Shown: piece by piece, positions 55,713 to 64,000 of the stretch
Layout of the letters: each line of letters opens with the position of its first letter
Numbering within the stretch: position 1 is the first letter of the stretch
DNA from: Sinorhizobium glycinis
GTDB taxonomy: Bacteria; Pseudomonadota; Alphaproteobacteria; Rhizobiales; Rhizobiaceae
DNA: 64,000 nucleotides
NCBI RefSeq assembly: GCF_001651865.1
Contig: NZ_LPUX01000066.1
Span: 1-64,000, forward strand
Reading direction: 5' to 3'
Position numbers and translations under genes: made by a program
The notes under the pieces: model-generated
What the model saw: only the letters and a program-made list of their open reading frames with translations
What the model was told of the DNA's origin: nothing
Database searches by the model: none

Positions 55713-58463
55713 ATGTCTGATCGTGTTCGAACACACCGGCCTGGATTTTTTGCCCGACTCCTTCCCCAAGGAAAATGGAAAGTGACGCTGAGCTCGTCGT
55801 TGCCGGCGGCCCTGCAGATCAACGTGAACGGCGCCGACAATCTTCCTTGTCTGGACGTCATAGCCATTTCCGTCGGCAAGGCTTTGCTGTGGCATTCGGT
55901 CGAAGTCCGGTCTCGCAATCGAATCTACAGCCTGCCCTGCCTCGGAGAAGAGGCAGCAACCCGGATTGCGGCAGACCTTTACAGCTTTATCAATAACCAC
56001 CTCTTCGACTTGATCGGCTCCGACACCGAGCGCCTGAGCGAAGTGGATACGAAACTACAGTCTATCACCGAGGGTAACCGGCAATATCTGGCCCATGCCG
56101 ACCTGGCCCGTGCGATTGCGAATGTAACAGGTGAAGCCGCGGCCGCGCTTTCGCACCCTCTGTTCGACCCGGAACTGATGCCGGCCACCCTTAAAGCGGC
56201 GCTGCCCCGATCGCTCACCTTCCTCACCGATCCGGATGTTCGCCACAGATATAATGATGCGTTTGTCTCGGCTGAGCTGTCGAGATACCGGTCGTTCTAC
56301 GACAATCTGGATGGCCGGTCATTGTCCGATCAGCAACGCGAGGCGTGCATTCGATTGGAAGACAACAATCTCCTCGTCGCCTCTGCCGGCTCAGGCAAAT
56401 CCGCCACCATGGTCGGCAAGGTCGCCTACGTCCTCGACAAGCAGCTCTATCGGCCTGAGGAAATCCTTGTGCTCGCTTTCAACAAGAGCGCCGCCGATGA
56501 ACTGAAAGAGCGGATATACAGACAGCTCGCGGTCGATCCAGGAAATCCGGGATGTAAAGTGATCACGTTTCACGCCCTCGGTCGCGGAATTATCGAAGAG
56601 GTCGAAGGCCGTCCCCCTCAGCTTGCCGACTGGGTCGAACATCCCGCCGGCGAGGCCAGAGTGATCGAAGAGATCATAGACGAGCTGCTGCGTTCGGACG
56701 CGGAATTCGCCGGGCTTTGGGTCAACCTCCTCGTCCTTCATCCTAAGGCGGATATCCCGGCAGAGGTGTTCGATTCCGAGGCAGACTACGAGCGCTACCT
56801 GTCGGTGCGCCGGCGGAAAGGAAATGCGACCGTCGGCACGATGGCCGGCATCTATGTGAAGTCGCTCCAGGAGCAGACAGTCACCAACTGGCTCTGGCTG
56901 CACTCCGTCGAGTTCGAGTACGAACGTCAGATCCCGATCAACGAGGGAAACGGGGAAATCCGGTACGTCCATCCGGACTTCTATTACCCCGCCAGCAAAA
57001 CGATCCATGAGCATCTGGCCATCAACGCTGACGGCACGTCCCCCTTCGCGGACTACGTCACCCATGCCGAAAACAAGCTGGCCGCATACCGCAAGGCCGG
57101 GATGGATGTATTCCGGACCACGTCGGCGCAAGCGAGTGATGGATCGCTGATTGCGGAACTCGAAGCAGAGCTTGCGAAACGGGGCATTCGGTTCGAACGT
57201 AAAAGCTATGCGGCGATCGTGAAAGCCCTCGAGCCGGTTGTCATCAAGCACTATCACAAGCTGATTGCGATCTGCATCAAACACATTCGCGCCGGCCACC
57301 TGACCCTGGACATGCTGCTTGAGCGCGCCAAATCGCTTCACGATCGCACCCGCGCCAGGGAATTTGCGCAGGTCGTCTGGAAGATCACCGAAACCTATTC
57401 CCAGAAGCTGGTAGAGGCCAACCGCATCGATTTCGACTCGATGATCGCCAATGCCACGCGGCTAGTGGAAACCGGACAATATGAGAGCCCATACTCCCTG
57501 ATCCTCGTCGAAGAGTTCCAAGATATTTCCGAGCCGCGCGCGAAGCTGATCAAGGCGCTGAAACACCAGAAGCCGTTCACCAAGATCTTTGCGGTGGGTG
57601 ACGACTGGCAGTCGATCTATCGCTTTGCCGGTTCGGACATTACGATATTCACGCAGTTCGAGGCGAATTTTGGGGCAAGTTGGCAAGGTCGTCTGGAGCA
57701 AACCTATCGCTGCAATCAGCTCATCGCCGAAACAGCGGCCAGCTTCGTCCAGCGCAATCCGATCCAGCTTAAGAAATCGGTGCGGTCGACACGGCCGGCG
57801 ATCCCACGATCGATCCGGGTCATTCCAATCGACGGTGATCGCGGCAAGTCAGATTTTGCCGATTCATGCCTCCGATTGCTGAAGCGCCTCGATACCTTCC
57901 TTGGCGGGATTTCCGTACAGTGGCGGAGCGACGAGCACCAGAAGCTCAAGGTCATGGTGCTGTGGCGCTACAACCAGCTGGATCCGTTCAGGGGGGCGAT
58001 GCCAAAATTCGAGCATATCGAAGTTTCGGGACTGTCGTTCCATCGAGCCAAGGGACTTGAGGCCGACTATACGATTCTGCTCGATGTCAGCGAAGGCGAT
58101 TATGGGGTGCCAAGCCGGATAGAGGACGATGAGCTGCTCAATCTAGTCATGCCGCGACCGGAGACGTTTGAGTTTGCCGAGGAGCGCCGCCTTTTCTATG
58201 TCGCATTGACCCGCGCGAGCCGCGGTGTGTTCCTGCTGACGAACAGCCGTGAGCCATCCAGATATATTCGGGAGCTCTCAGAAATCGCCGGCGAAAACTT
58301 GCGTTTCGAGACGATTGATGGTGACACGCTAAATCCGTGTCCGGCGTGCGGCGTGGGCCAACTGGTAGAACGGAAAGGTCGCGACAACGGCCGCTTTCTC
58401 GGGTGCAACCAATATCCCGGCTGTGACCACACGCAGCTAATTGATCGACGAAGCGCCGAATGA
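55713..58463 (+). CDS. UvrD/HelD-like superfamily 1 helicase with topoisomerase-type zinc ribbon
   Basis: The 916-residue protein has a 200-residue N-terminal domain, then SF1A helicase motifs: Q motif LSDQQREACIRLEDNN, Walker A LLVASAGSGKSATMV, motif II LILVEEFQDIS (Glu replaces the usual Asp), motif III FAVGDDWQSIYRFAGSD, motif V LSFHRAKGLEADYTILLDV and motif VI FYVALTRAS. At the C-terminus CPACGVGQLV and GCNQYPGC form a topoisomerase I-type zinc ribbon. Helicase IV (HelD) has a similar helicase core; the added zinc ribbon suggests binding to ssDNA. It stops six bases from the convergent three-gene operon and may function with it. Confidence 0.85.
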   Translation: MSDRVRTHRPGFFARLLPQGKWKVTLSSSLPAALQINVNGADNLPCLDVIAISVGKALLWHSVEVRSRNRIYSLPCLGEEAATRIAADLYSFINNHLFDLIGSDTERLSEVDTKLQSITEGNRQYLAHADLARAIANVTGEAAAALSHPLFDPELMPATLKAALPRSLTFLTDPDVRHRYNDAFVSAELSRYRSFYDNLDGRSLSDQQREACIRLEDNNLLVASAGSGKSATMVGKVAYVLDKQLYRPEEILVLAFNKSAADELKERIYRQLAVDPGNPGCKVITFHALGRGIIEEVEGRPPQLADWVEHPAGEARVIEEIIDELLRSDAEFAGLWVNLLVLHPKADIPAEVFDSEADYERYLSVRRRKGNATVGTMAGIYVKSLQEQTVTNWLWLHSVEFEYERQIPINEGNGEIRYVHPDFYYPASKTIHEHLAINADGTSPFADYVTHAENKLAAYRKAGMDVFRTTSAQASDGSLIAELEAELAKRGIRFERKSYAAIVKALEPVVIKHYHKLIAICIKHIRAGHLTLDMLLERAKSLHDRTRAREFAQVVWKITETYSQKLVEANRIDFDSMIANATRLVETGQYESPYSLILVEEFQDISEPRAKLIKALKHQKPFTKIFAVGDDWQSIYRFAGSDITIFTQFEANFGASWQGRLEQTYRCNQLIAETAASFVQRNPIQLKKSVRSTRPAIPRSIRVIPIDGDRGKSDFADSCLRLLKRLDTFLGGISVQWRSDEHQKLKVMVLWRYNQLDPFRGAMPKFEHIEVSGLSFHRAKGLEADYTILLDVSEGDYGVPSRIEDDELLNLVMPRPETFEFAEERRLFYVALTRASRGVFLLTNSREPSRYIRELSEIAGENLRFETIDGDTLNPCPACGVGQLVERKGRDNGRFLGCNQYPGCDHTQLIDRRSAE

Positions 58464-58469
58464 ACGGGT

Positions 58470-59615
58470 TTACGTTGCCTGCGCGGCTGCGCGAGGTCTG
58501 CAATCGCTCTTCCAGAGGTTCATCGTGTCGCCCGGAAACAACTGCTCTACCGGCGCTAGATCGCACGATACCGAGCGCATTTCGCGTCGGAAGTTATGCG
58601 CCCGGATTCCGGTCCAGAAAAGCGCCAATGCTCTGTCGGCTGTAAAAATGGCAGGACGCTCTCCGGGAAACAGCGCGAGGAGGTGAATTAATATTTCAAG
58701 CGAACGTATATCTGCGAGCGCGTTGTAGGCGTCCTCGTCAGAGTATGTCGCCCGAAACTTCAACATCTTCTTTGCGGGGCTGCCAGAGTTTGGAACCGCC
58801 ACTGAGCTCAACGCCGCCAGAACAACCAAAGAACCGCGAGCCACACCGTAGCGATCGGCCGCATCAAGCACATCGGTCCATCGTTTGTCGAAAAGCCTGC
58901 GGCTCGTTGGAGCAGTGAGGACAGGCGAGAGATGAAGGAGGAACTTGCTCTTTCGCTCAAGCCCAGCACGGGTGTCTTCGATCAGGCCAAGAGCTCCCCT
59001 CAGACTGTCGTTGCCGACAACAAGCTCTGCCTTCGGAAGCGCTTTGCGGAGAAAGGCCGTCACTTCCGTCAGCTGCGCTTCTACGATCTGATGATCTGGA
59101 ATTCTCCGGTCATTGCCTTCGATCGCGAACAGAAGGGGGTTAAGTCGCACCTCCTGCTCAGCAAGCAAGTCCAGAAAGTCCTGACCCGCGCCGACAACAG
59201 AGCCGCCCTCGAAACGTCCCTTTATCTGGCTGATGACATTTCTATCGGGCAGGATCGTAACGCCACCATCGGCGATCGCGAGACCAGACGGAAGCCAACC
59301 GCCACGCTGCAGGCTGACGGCCATCGAATTATGAGTGCTCTCGAGCGTCGCGTTTCCGCGTGCCAGACTATCGATCTCAATGCCCTCGATGTTCGTCTCA
59401 AGAATTCTGGCGTGACGCCAATTGAGCGGGACGGATAGAGGTCTATGCAGTTGTGCACCTGCCAGCTGGTCGTAGTTTAGTGGTTCCAGCTCGAGGCCAC
59501 CGATACTCACGGAACGAGGCGGCTGACCGTTTTGCCCATCAAGCTCCAAAAATTTCATGACGAGGCCGGCGTTTGCGGCGTTGGGCGCGGACTTTTCAGT
59601 CACTACCCCGGTCAT
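58470..59615 (-). CDS. Unknown protein with PIN-like features, third gene of the PLD-helicase operon
   Basis: The 381-residue product has no clear match by eye. Two segments look like the acidic strands of a PIN-type nuclease: GGVTILPDRNVISQIKGRF (D124) and PAIFTADRALALFW near the C-terminus, with DEDAYNALADIRSLEILIH between them. The spacing is larger than in VapC-type toxins. The ATG overlaps the stop of the PLD gene in ATGA, so it is co-translated. It may be an RNase effector or a regulator of the two enzymes. The PIN assignment is tentative. Confidence 0.6.
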   Translation of the reverse strand: MTGVVTEKSAPNAANAGLVMKFLELDGQNGQPPRSVSIGGLELEPLNYDQLAGAQLHRPLSVPLNWRHARILETNIEGIEIDSLARGNATLESTHNSMAVSLQRGGWLPSGLAIADGGVTILPDRNVISQIKGRFEGGSVVGAGQDFLDLLAEQEVRLNPLLFAIEGNDRRIPDHQIVEAQLTEVTAFLRKALPKAELVVGNDSLRGALGLIEDTRAGLERKSKFLLHLSPVLTAPTSRRLFDKRWTDVLDAADRYGVARGSLVVLAALSSVAVPNSGSPAKKMLKFRATYSDEDAYNALADIRSLEILIHLLALFPGERPAIFTADRALALFWTGIRAHNFRREMRSVSCDLAPVEQLFPGDTMNLWKSDCRPRAAAQAT

Positions 59616-61351
59616 CTACTCGCTGCCTCGAATTTATCTAGCAACGATGTCGCAAGCTTTGTGCCCTGCAGGTAAAGGCCGATTTCGTCCAATGGGTTCT
59701 CCTCCAATCCCGATTGCGAGCCCCAGTTCAAGCTACTGACGACGATATGGTCGTTGTCCCACGCCAGGAACTTGGCGTGCAATTGCGGCTCCGGTACGCC
59801 AGTTAACTCGACGATGCCATTCAGACGTTCGCGGTGTTGTGCGACATGCCCCCGTTTGATCGGCCCCGACCGTCGCGAGTAGTAGACACGCACGTCACTC
59901 AATCGCTTGCCTGCGACCTCTGCGGGGTCGAACAGGGCGGGGACCATATTGGCTCCGACCTTATTCGTGCAGCAAACGAAACGCTCCTGCGCATCGTGCG
60001 CCGCAACGCGGAGAAGGCGCTCGTGGTCGTCGGCCCGAAGAATGGTTAGTCTGGCGGTAGGAGGCGGGGTTTCTGAAGACCATGAAAGACGGGCACGCTG
60101 ACGCCGCAGTTCCGACGCCATAAACAAAAGCGTTTCCACGGATCGGCTGGCGCCGGAGAGTTTGGCAATGATCTCGCGGAGTAGATCCATTCCGGTCGCA
60201 ACAGCGTTGGTTTCCCTGAGTTCTACGGAAACCTCGACAGCCGAAAACGGGGACGAAAGCCAATTGCAGGACCCCATCACCGCAATTGCACCACCATCGC
60301 CATCGTCTGCTAGGAGAAACTTTGCATGGCTGCCCACAGGATCTCTCTGGACGAGCAGATAGCCTCTCGTCTGCCGAACCGCAGATAGCCGAGTGTAGAG
60401 TTCCTGCATGGCTGATGCATGCTTGGCGCGATCAAGCGACGTTCCAAAGAACAGGTGACATTTGACGCCTCGTCTGCATGCATCCTCGAGGGCCTGCCAT
60501 ATCCTCTCGCGCCTCTCTTTGCCTTTCTCATCGGACTGCGAAGCGACAAACGTTGAAAGGACAAAGATGTGCGACTTTGCAGCGCCAACGATTTGCTCGA
60601 AGCGCTGCAAGTGCTGTTCGGACCCAACGATAAGCTGTTCGGTGGCAAACGACGTGTCGATCACCACAGGCTGGCTGACTGGCGGAGCAGCGGTCGTCGG
60701 CAAGATGCCGGTTTTTATTGTCGCCTTCAGGGCTTCCACGAGCTGGTCGCTCGCCCCTAGTGGCAGTATCCCGTCTTTCACATCGTCAAGATTGAGAACC
60801 AGGAATTTTCGTTCCAGGAACGAACTGTTGGCCTCGACACCCCGAAGCCATTCGCCCGGACGAAGTGTACCGGCCGTGAACTGACTGACGCGCTGCATCA
60901 TCGAATAGTCCGTCTCCGGCGCTTCGCCCGATGGAAAAGCGACAATCGCGCCGCTGGCCGGGAGTTTCGAAACCGGGATCGTGTCCACATCTCGCGTCCT
61001 GAAGACAGACTGCCCGACCTTTTCATATACGACACTGATACCGATTTCGCGGTCCGTGGTTCGTTCAGGAAGCGCACGTCCCGCGCGAATGAAGCTATGC
61101 CCGACGCTGCTTGTGGCGAGCACTGGCTGTGGCGAAAGCCGGACTTCAACGAGGCCGAACTGCATAAGGCGGGCTACGGTCGAGCTCACAATCTGTCGCA
61201 GGATTCCCAAGTGTGCCGCGACGGCATCGATCGTTCCTGGGTTGCGATCAAGCGACAGCAGCACCATTTCCTCGATAGGGCTCCAGCCCCACGTGCGCTG
61301 AACGATGCCTGGCGCCCGATAATGCCATGCCGGAATGTAGATGTTGTTCAT
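59612..61351 (-). CDS. Phospholipase D-family nuclease with N-terminal winged helix
   Basis: The product has 579 residues. Residues 22-75 (WSPIEEMVLLSLDRNPGTID to STVARLMQFGLVEVRL) form a winged-helix DNA-binding fold. Two HKD motifs follow: SHAKFLLADD with GSCNW (H342, K344) and LHAKFLAWDN with SSLNWGS (H525, K527). Two HKD motifs in one chain give a complete active site for phosphodiester cleavage. The start ATGA overlaps the helicase stop. PLD nucleases paired with SF1 helicases are known from anti-phage systems such as Mokosh. The target, DNA or RNA, is not fixed. Confidence 0.82.
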   Translation of the reverse strand: MNNIYIPAWHYRAPGIVQRTWGWSPIEEMVLLSLDRNPGTIDAVAAHLGILRQIVSSTVARLMQFGLVEVRLSPQPVLATSSVGHSFIRAGRALPERTTDREIGISVVYEKVGQSVFRTRDVDTIPVSKLPASGAIVAFPSGEAPETDYSMMQRVSQFTAGTLRPGEWLRGVEANSSFLERKFLVLNLDDVKDGILPLGASDQLVEALKATIKTGILPTTAAPPVSQPVVIDTSFATEQLIVGSEQHLQRFEQIVGAAKSHIFVLSTFVASQSDEKGKERRERIWQALEDACRRGVKCHLFFGTSLDRAKHASAMQELYTRLSAVRQTRGYLLVQRDPVGSHAKFLLADDGDGGAIAVMGSCNWLSSPFSAVEVSVELRETNAVATGMDLLREIIAKLSGASRSVETLLFMASELRRQRARLSWSSETPPPTARLTILRADDHERLLRVAAHDAQERFVCCTNKVGANMVPALFDPAEVAGKRLSDVRVYYSRRSGPIKRGHVAQHRERLNGIVELTGVPEPQLHAKFLAWDNDHIVVSSLNWGSQSGLEENPLDEIGLYLQGTKLATSLLDKFEAASR

Positions 61352-64000
61352 CGGGAGAGCTTCCCATTCTCATCGACCGTGATGATGGAAGCGCCCATAC
61401 CAACCCCCGGAAATTCCGTCTCTGCAAGCCGCGCGATTTCATCGAGCATCCTTCGCAGGAAGCCTAGCTCATCATTCAGGCCGTCCGGATCGATCCCATT
61501 TACGGTGTTGCTGATAAACCTACGGCTGGTGGCAAGTATCAGCTTATGCTTGGCTCGACTGAGGAGCACATTCAGTCGCTGCGGGTTCTTGATGAAACCG
61601 AGGGCTCGCGTGCCAACGAGCACGTTGTTTCGAACGAGGCTGGCGACGATCACGTCTGCCTCACCACCCTGGAAGCTGTCACTTGTATAGATAAACTTTC
61701 CATCTCCGCGCGGGCTGGCGAAGCCAAAAAGGGTCTTCTCGGTCGTATCGATCTCGGGCTTGAGCAAGCGCTCGAAATGACTCACTTGAGCGGAATAGGG
61801 CGACAATACCGCCATCGTCGGCCGACGCCCGTCCGCGGACACGACTGGGCGCAACCTCTTCATGGCGGATACTATCGCCTTTACTTCCGACTCATTTCGG
61901 TAAGACCGCCTGACAGTGTGCTCGAACGCTTTGCGTTTGACGACGCTCAACGAGGGCATGTCGAGGATCACGACGGGAGATGCAGGGAAGCCCGCAATTG
62001 TTTCGACTGCTGGCTTACGCTGCTTCACGCGCTCCGATGGAACGAGCTCACCTTTATAGAAGGTGTTTGAGACAAGCTCGCCAATTGCTGGATGCATCCG
62101 GCTCTGTTCGCGCAAGGTGTTCGCGATCGAGCTCGGACGTTTAGCGTCTCCGGCTCTGAGGGCCTCTCGCTCGGCGATTGATCTGAATGGCTCCTCGAGG
62201 CGAGAAGCGGTGGCGAGAACATCGCTGAGCAAGAACTGATCCGCCTTGAGCGCGTCGAGGGCGATTTCCACTTCACCTGGCAGATCGGGGATCGCAGAAA
62301 GCTTTTCTTTGGCATCCCTCAGCAATTCGTTTGCGCGCTTGCCATCGTAGAACTTTTGGCGCTCGACCACATCGAAGGGCGACAATTGATTATGGTCGCC
62401 GATCATAACCCGGCGGTTACCGAGAAGGAGGGCGCCAATTAGCTCAGCACCATTTGCGCGCGCGGCTTCTTCGATGAAAACCCAGTCGAACTGTTCGCCA
62501 TCGGCAATCATTTCCTCAAGGACATGGGATGAGGTCGTGGCTAAGGTGACGTCAGACGAGCGAAGCGTCAGATTGTCGGTGTCGCGCAAAGCACGTTCGG
62601 CGGTTGACTTTTCCGACCTGTCGACAGGATTTAGCGCCTGAGTGATCTGATGGAGCTGGTTTGCCATGACGGCCGCGCGTTCAGTGTCAGGCTTGGAGAT
62701 GGAGCGTAACAACGCGACCGAGCTTTGCCGCAGGGTGCTCTCTTCTTCGCTGACCCGAGACCGTTCGACGCGAACGACAATTGTCGACTGCTCGGGCAGG
62801 AACTTCCGAAGCTCGTCCTCCATATGAATGAGCGTCTCATGGTTCTGGGCAGACACCAGAATGCGAGCATCGGGCGTTTGGTCGAGGATGCTTTTCACGA
62901 GGTGTGAAATCAAAAACGTCTTTCCCACCCCAGGTGGGCCGACGACGACGTTAATCGACCTCCCCGCGACGATCGACTGCCATGCCTCAATCTTCGATGG
63001 CTCCATATCTGCATCTGCCGGCGGCGAACCCGGAACAGCGATATCACGCAGCATGTCATCCATTGCCACCTGCGCCGGGTCGTCCAAAGCTCTGAGGAGC
63101 TCCACGTTGGCCCTGGCCGCGACAATGTTCTGCAGCCGCCGCCTGATGGCTCGCTCGGTTCCGTTATCCTTGCGAGGCCGGAGAAAGAGCAACTGTCCTG
63201 GCGGTACAGTCAGGTTCGTTGCAAAGGCGAACGCAAGTTTCCCGTTAACAAGGTTGCTTCCCTCATAACTGAGTTCCGGCAATCGTTCACGGCCGGTTGC
63301 CAGTTTGGCAGACTTCGATACGGTCCAATTCACCTTTCCGTCGTCGTATTTGAGTTCGCGCCACATTGCCTCCGCCGCAGGCCGCAATCCCATTATTTCA
63401 CGCTGATCGTCCCGCATCGAGTCATCGCGAGGTGCGAGCATCACCACATTTTGCTCGCTATCGGGCGACGCAAGGACTTCGACGGGATACAGGCGAAACT
63501 GCTCCCTTAGTAGGGTAAAAGCCTCAAGGAGGAGAAGAGCGAACCACATAGGAACATCATTCGTCACCCCAATTGCTCGCACACGCTCTGAGAAGTCTCG
63601 CCATCGTCGTGCACCTGGACCAAGGTTCCGCACGCGCTCTTCGGCACTCGCGCGATTCCTGGCCAAATGTAAACGGTGAACAACATCCTCCGCGCCTTGT
63701 ATCCAGTCGTTCGGGCGTCTTTTGTGCGCCGCCTCGATCATTCCAACTGCGTCGTTGACGATCTTCACGTTGTAGATCGCCAGATCGGTGAGGATGCGTA
63801 TGCTATCTTGACCTGCCGGAATGAGACGAACCCCGGCTGTAAGCAGATCTTCCGCGACGAACTGCATAAGGGCAGCGACATCATGCGCCGGTATCGTCCC
63901 GGACGACAGAGCCGGTAAATCGCTCTGAAGGACGTTCCGTGAAGGATATAGGATGAGTTCTCCGTCAGAGCTCGACCCGACCCTGTCGAGCTCGGCGATG
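61348..64000 (-). CDS. UPF1/COG1112-like superfamily 1B helicase, 5' end beyond the window
   Basis: The motifs are VVVGPPGVGKTFLISHL (Walker A), FDWVFIEEAARANGAELI (motif II with IEEA), VMIGDHNQLSPFD (III), LREQSRMHPAIGELVSNTFY (IV), YTSDSFQGGEADVIVASLV (V) and NPQRLNVLLSRAKHKLIL (VI). This is the AAA_11/AAA_12 group, which includes UPF1, SMUBP2 and Dna2. An ATG at 63867 exists, but the frame stays open and coding-like up to 64000 (SSDGELILYPSRNVL), so the gene starts further right. It is the first visible gene of the coupled helicase-PLD-unknown operon. The role is probably nucleic acid remodelling for the nuclease. Confidence 0.85.
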   Translation of the reverse strand, partial: IAELDRVGSSSDGELILYPSRNVLQSDLPALSSGTIPAHDVAALMQFVAEDLLTAGVRLIPAGQDSIRILTDLAIYNVKIVNDAVGMIEAAHKRRPNDWIQGAEDVVHRLHLARNRASAEERVRNLGPGARRWRDFSERVRAIGVTNDVPMWFALLLLEAFTLLREQFRLYPVEVLASPDSEQNVVMLAPRDDSMRDDQREIMGLRPAAEAMWRELKYDDGKVNWTVSKSAKLATGRERLPELSYEGSNLVNGKLAFAFATNLTVPPGQLLFLRPRKDNGTERAIRRRLQNIVAARANVELLRALDDPAQVAMDDMLRDIAVPGSPPADADMEPSKIEAWQSIVAGRSINVVVGPPGVGKTFLISHLVKSILDQTPDARILVSAQNHETLIHMEDELRKFLPEQSTIVVRVERSRVSEEESTLRQSSVALLRSISKPDTERAAVMANQLHQITQALNPVDRSEKSTAERALRDTDNLTLRSSDVTLATTSSHVLEEMIADGEQFDWVFIEEAARANGAELIGALLLGNRRVMIGDHNQLSPFDVVERQKFYDGKRANELLRDAKEKLSAIPDLPGEVEIALDALKADQFLLSDVLATASRLEEPFRSIAEREALRAGDAKRPSSIANTLREQSRMHPAIGELVSNTFYKGELVPSERVKQRKPAVETIAGFPASPVVILDMPSLSVVKRKAFEHTVRRSYRNESEVKAIVSAMKRLRPVVSADGRRPTMAVLSPYSAQVSHFERLLKPEIDTTEKTLFGFASPRGDGKFIYTSDSFQGGEADVIVASLVRNNVLVGTRALGFIKNPQRLNVLLSRAKHKLILATSRRFISNTVNGIDPDGLNDELGFLRRMLDEIARLAETEFPGVGMGASIITVDENGKLSR

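Noticed and set aside
1..64000. CRISPR arrays
   Set aside because: No regularly spaced repeats of 25-40 bases were found on either strand and no cas gene is present.

Overview
The window looks like the accessory, mobile part of a genome from the Hyphomicrobiales (Rhizobium, Agrobacterium, Mesorhizobium or Ochrobactrum relatives). It carries a Ti/pSym-type TraA relaxase divergent from traC-traD-traG with an oriT between them, a zeta-toxin gene next to traA, a cuckoo-RNA-like small RNA, a RIME-like palindrome, and the series of conserved unknowns (DUF736, DUF2493, DUF1173, DUF932, ParB-like, methylase/helicase, antirestriction) typical of rhizobial plasmids and integrative conjugative elements. 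No repABC, trb mating-pair genes, integrase, complete tRNA, rRNA or CRISPR array is visible, so plasmid and ICE cannot be told apart.

Layout. (1) 1-4,330: a large NACHT-type NTPase followed by the decayed end of a transposon. (2) 4,450-9,880: a compact five-gene operon of visibly lower G+C, with a 50-residue peptide, a radical SAM/SPASM-like enzyme, an arginase-family enzyme, a caspase-fold cysteine peptidase with a zinc ribbon, and an ATP-grasp ligase. This is the best candidate for an undescribed system and reads like a pathway for a ribosomally made, modified peptide. (3) 9,880-15,640: IS66 and histidine-kinase remnants, a membrane-protein/hydrolase pair and a DUF2218 protein. (4) 15,648-26,121: DNA-transfer module (zeta toxin, traA, oriT, traC, traD, traG). 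(5) 26,481-46,101: maintenance and establishment genes, mostly on the minus strand; several are followed by a G+C-rich hairpin. Also here are VapBC-type toxin-antitoxin genes, a zinc-responsive zinT and a small RNA. (6) 46,190-55,687: a rearranged and decaying stretch with an orphan dnaE2 whose imuB partner is cut off, a separated antitoxin/PIN-toxin fragment, and four neighbouring genes each broken by a frameshift or nonsense change. (7) 55,713-64,000: a nuclease/helicase island with a UvrD-like helicase with a zinc ribbon facing a translationally coupled operon of a UPF1/COG1112-like helicase, a PLD nuclease and a PIN-like protein. The last helicase runs off the right edge.

How the parts fit together. 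The transfer module moves the element. The ParB-like, antirestriction, DUF932 and helicase/methylase genes probably help it establish in a new host. The toxin genes stabilise it. The flanking NACHT, PLD-helicase and peptide-pathway genes are cargo, with defence or signalling as plausible roles. An inverted repeat TACTRTC-N8-GATAGTA occurs both in the traA-traC gap and just before the DUF1173 gene, and may link transfer genes to the maintenance block under one regulator.
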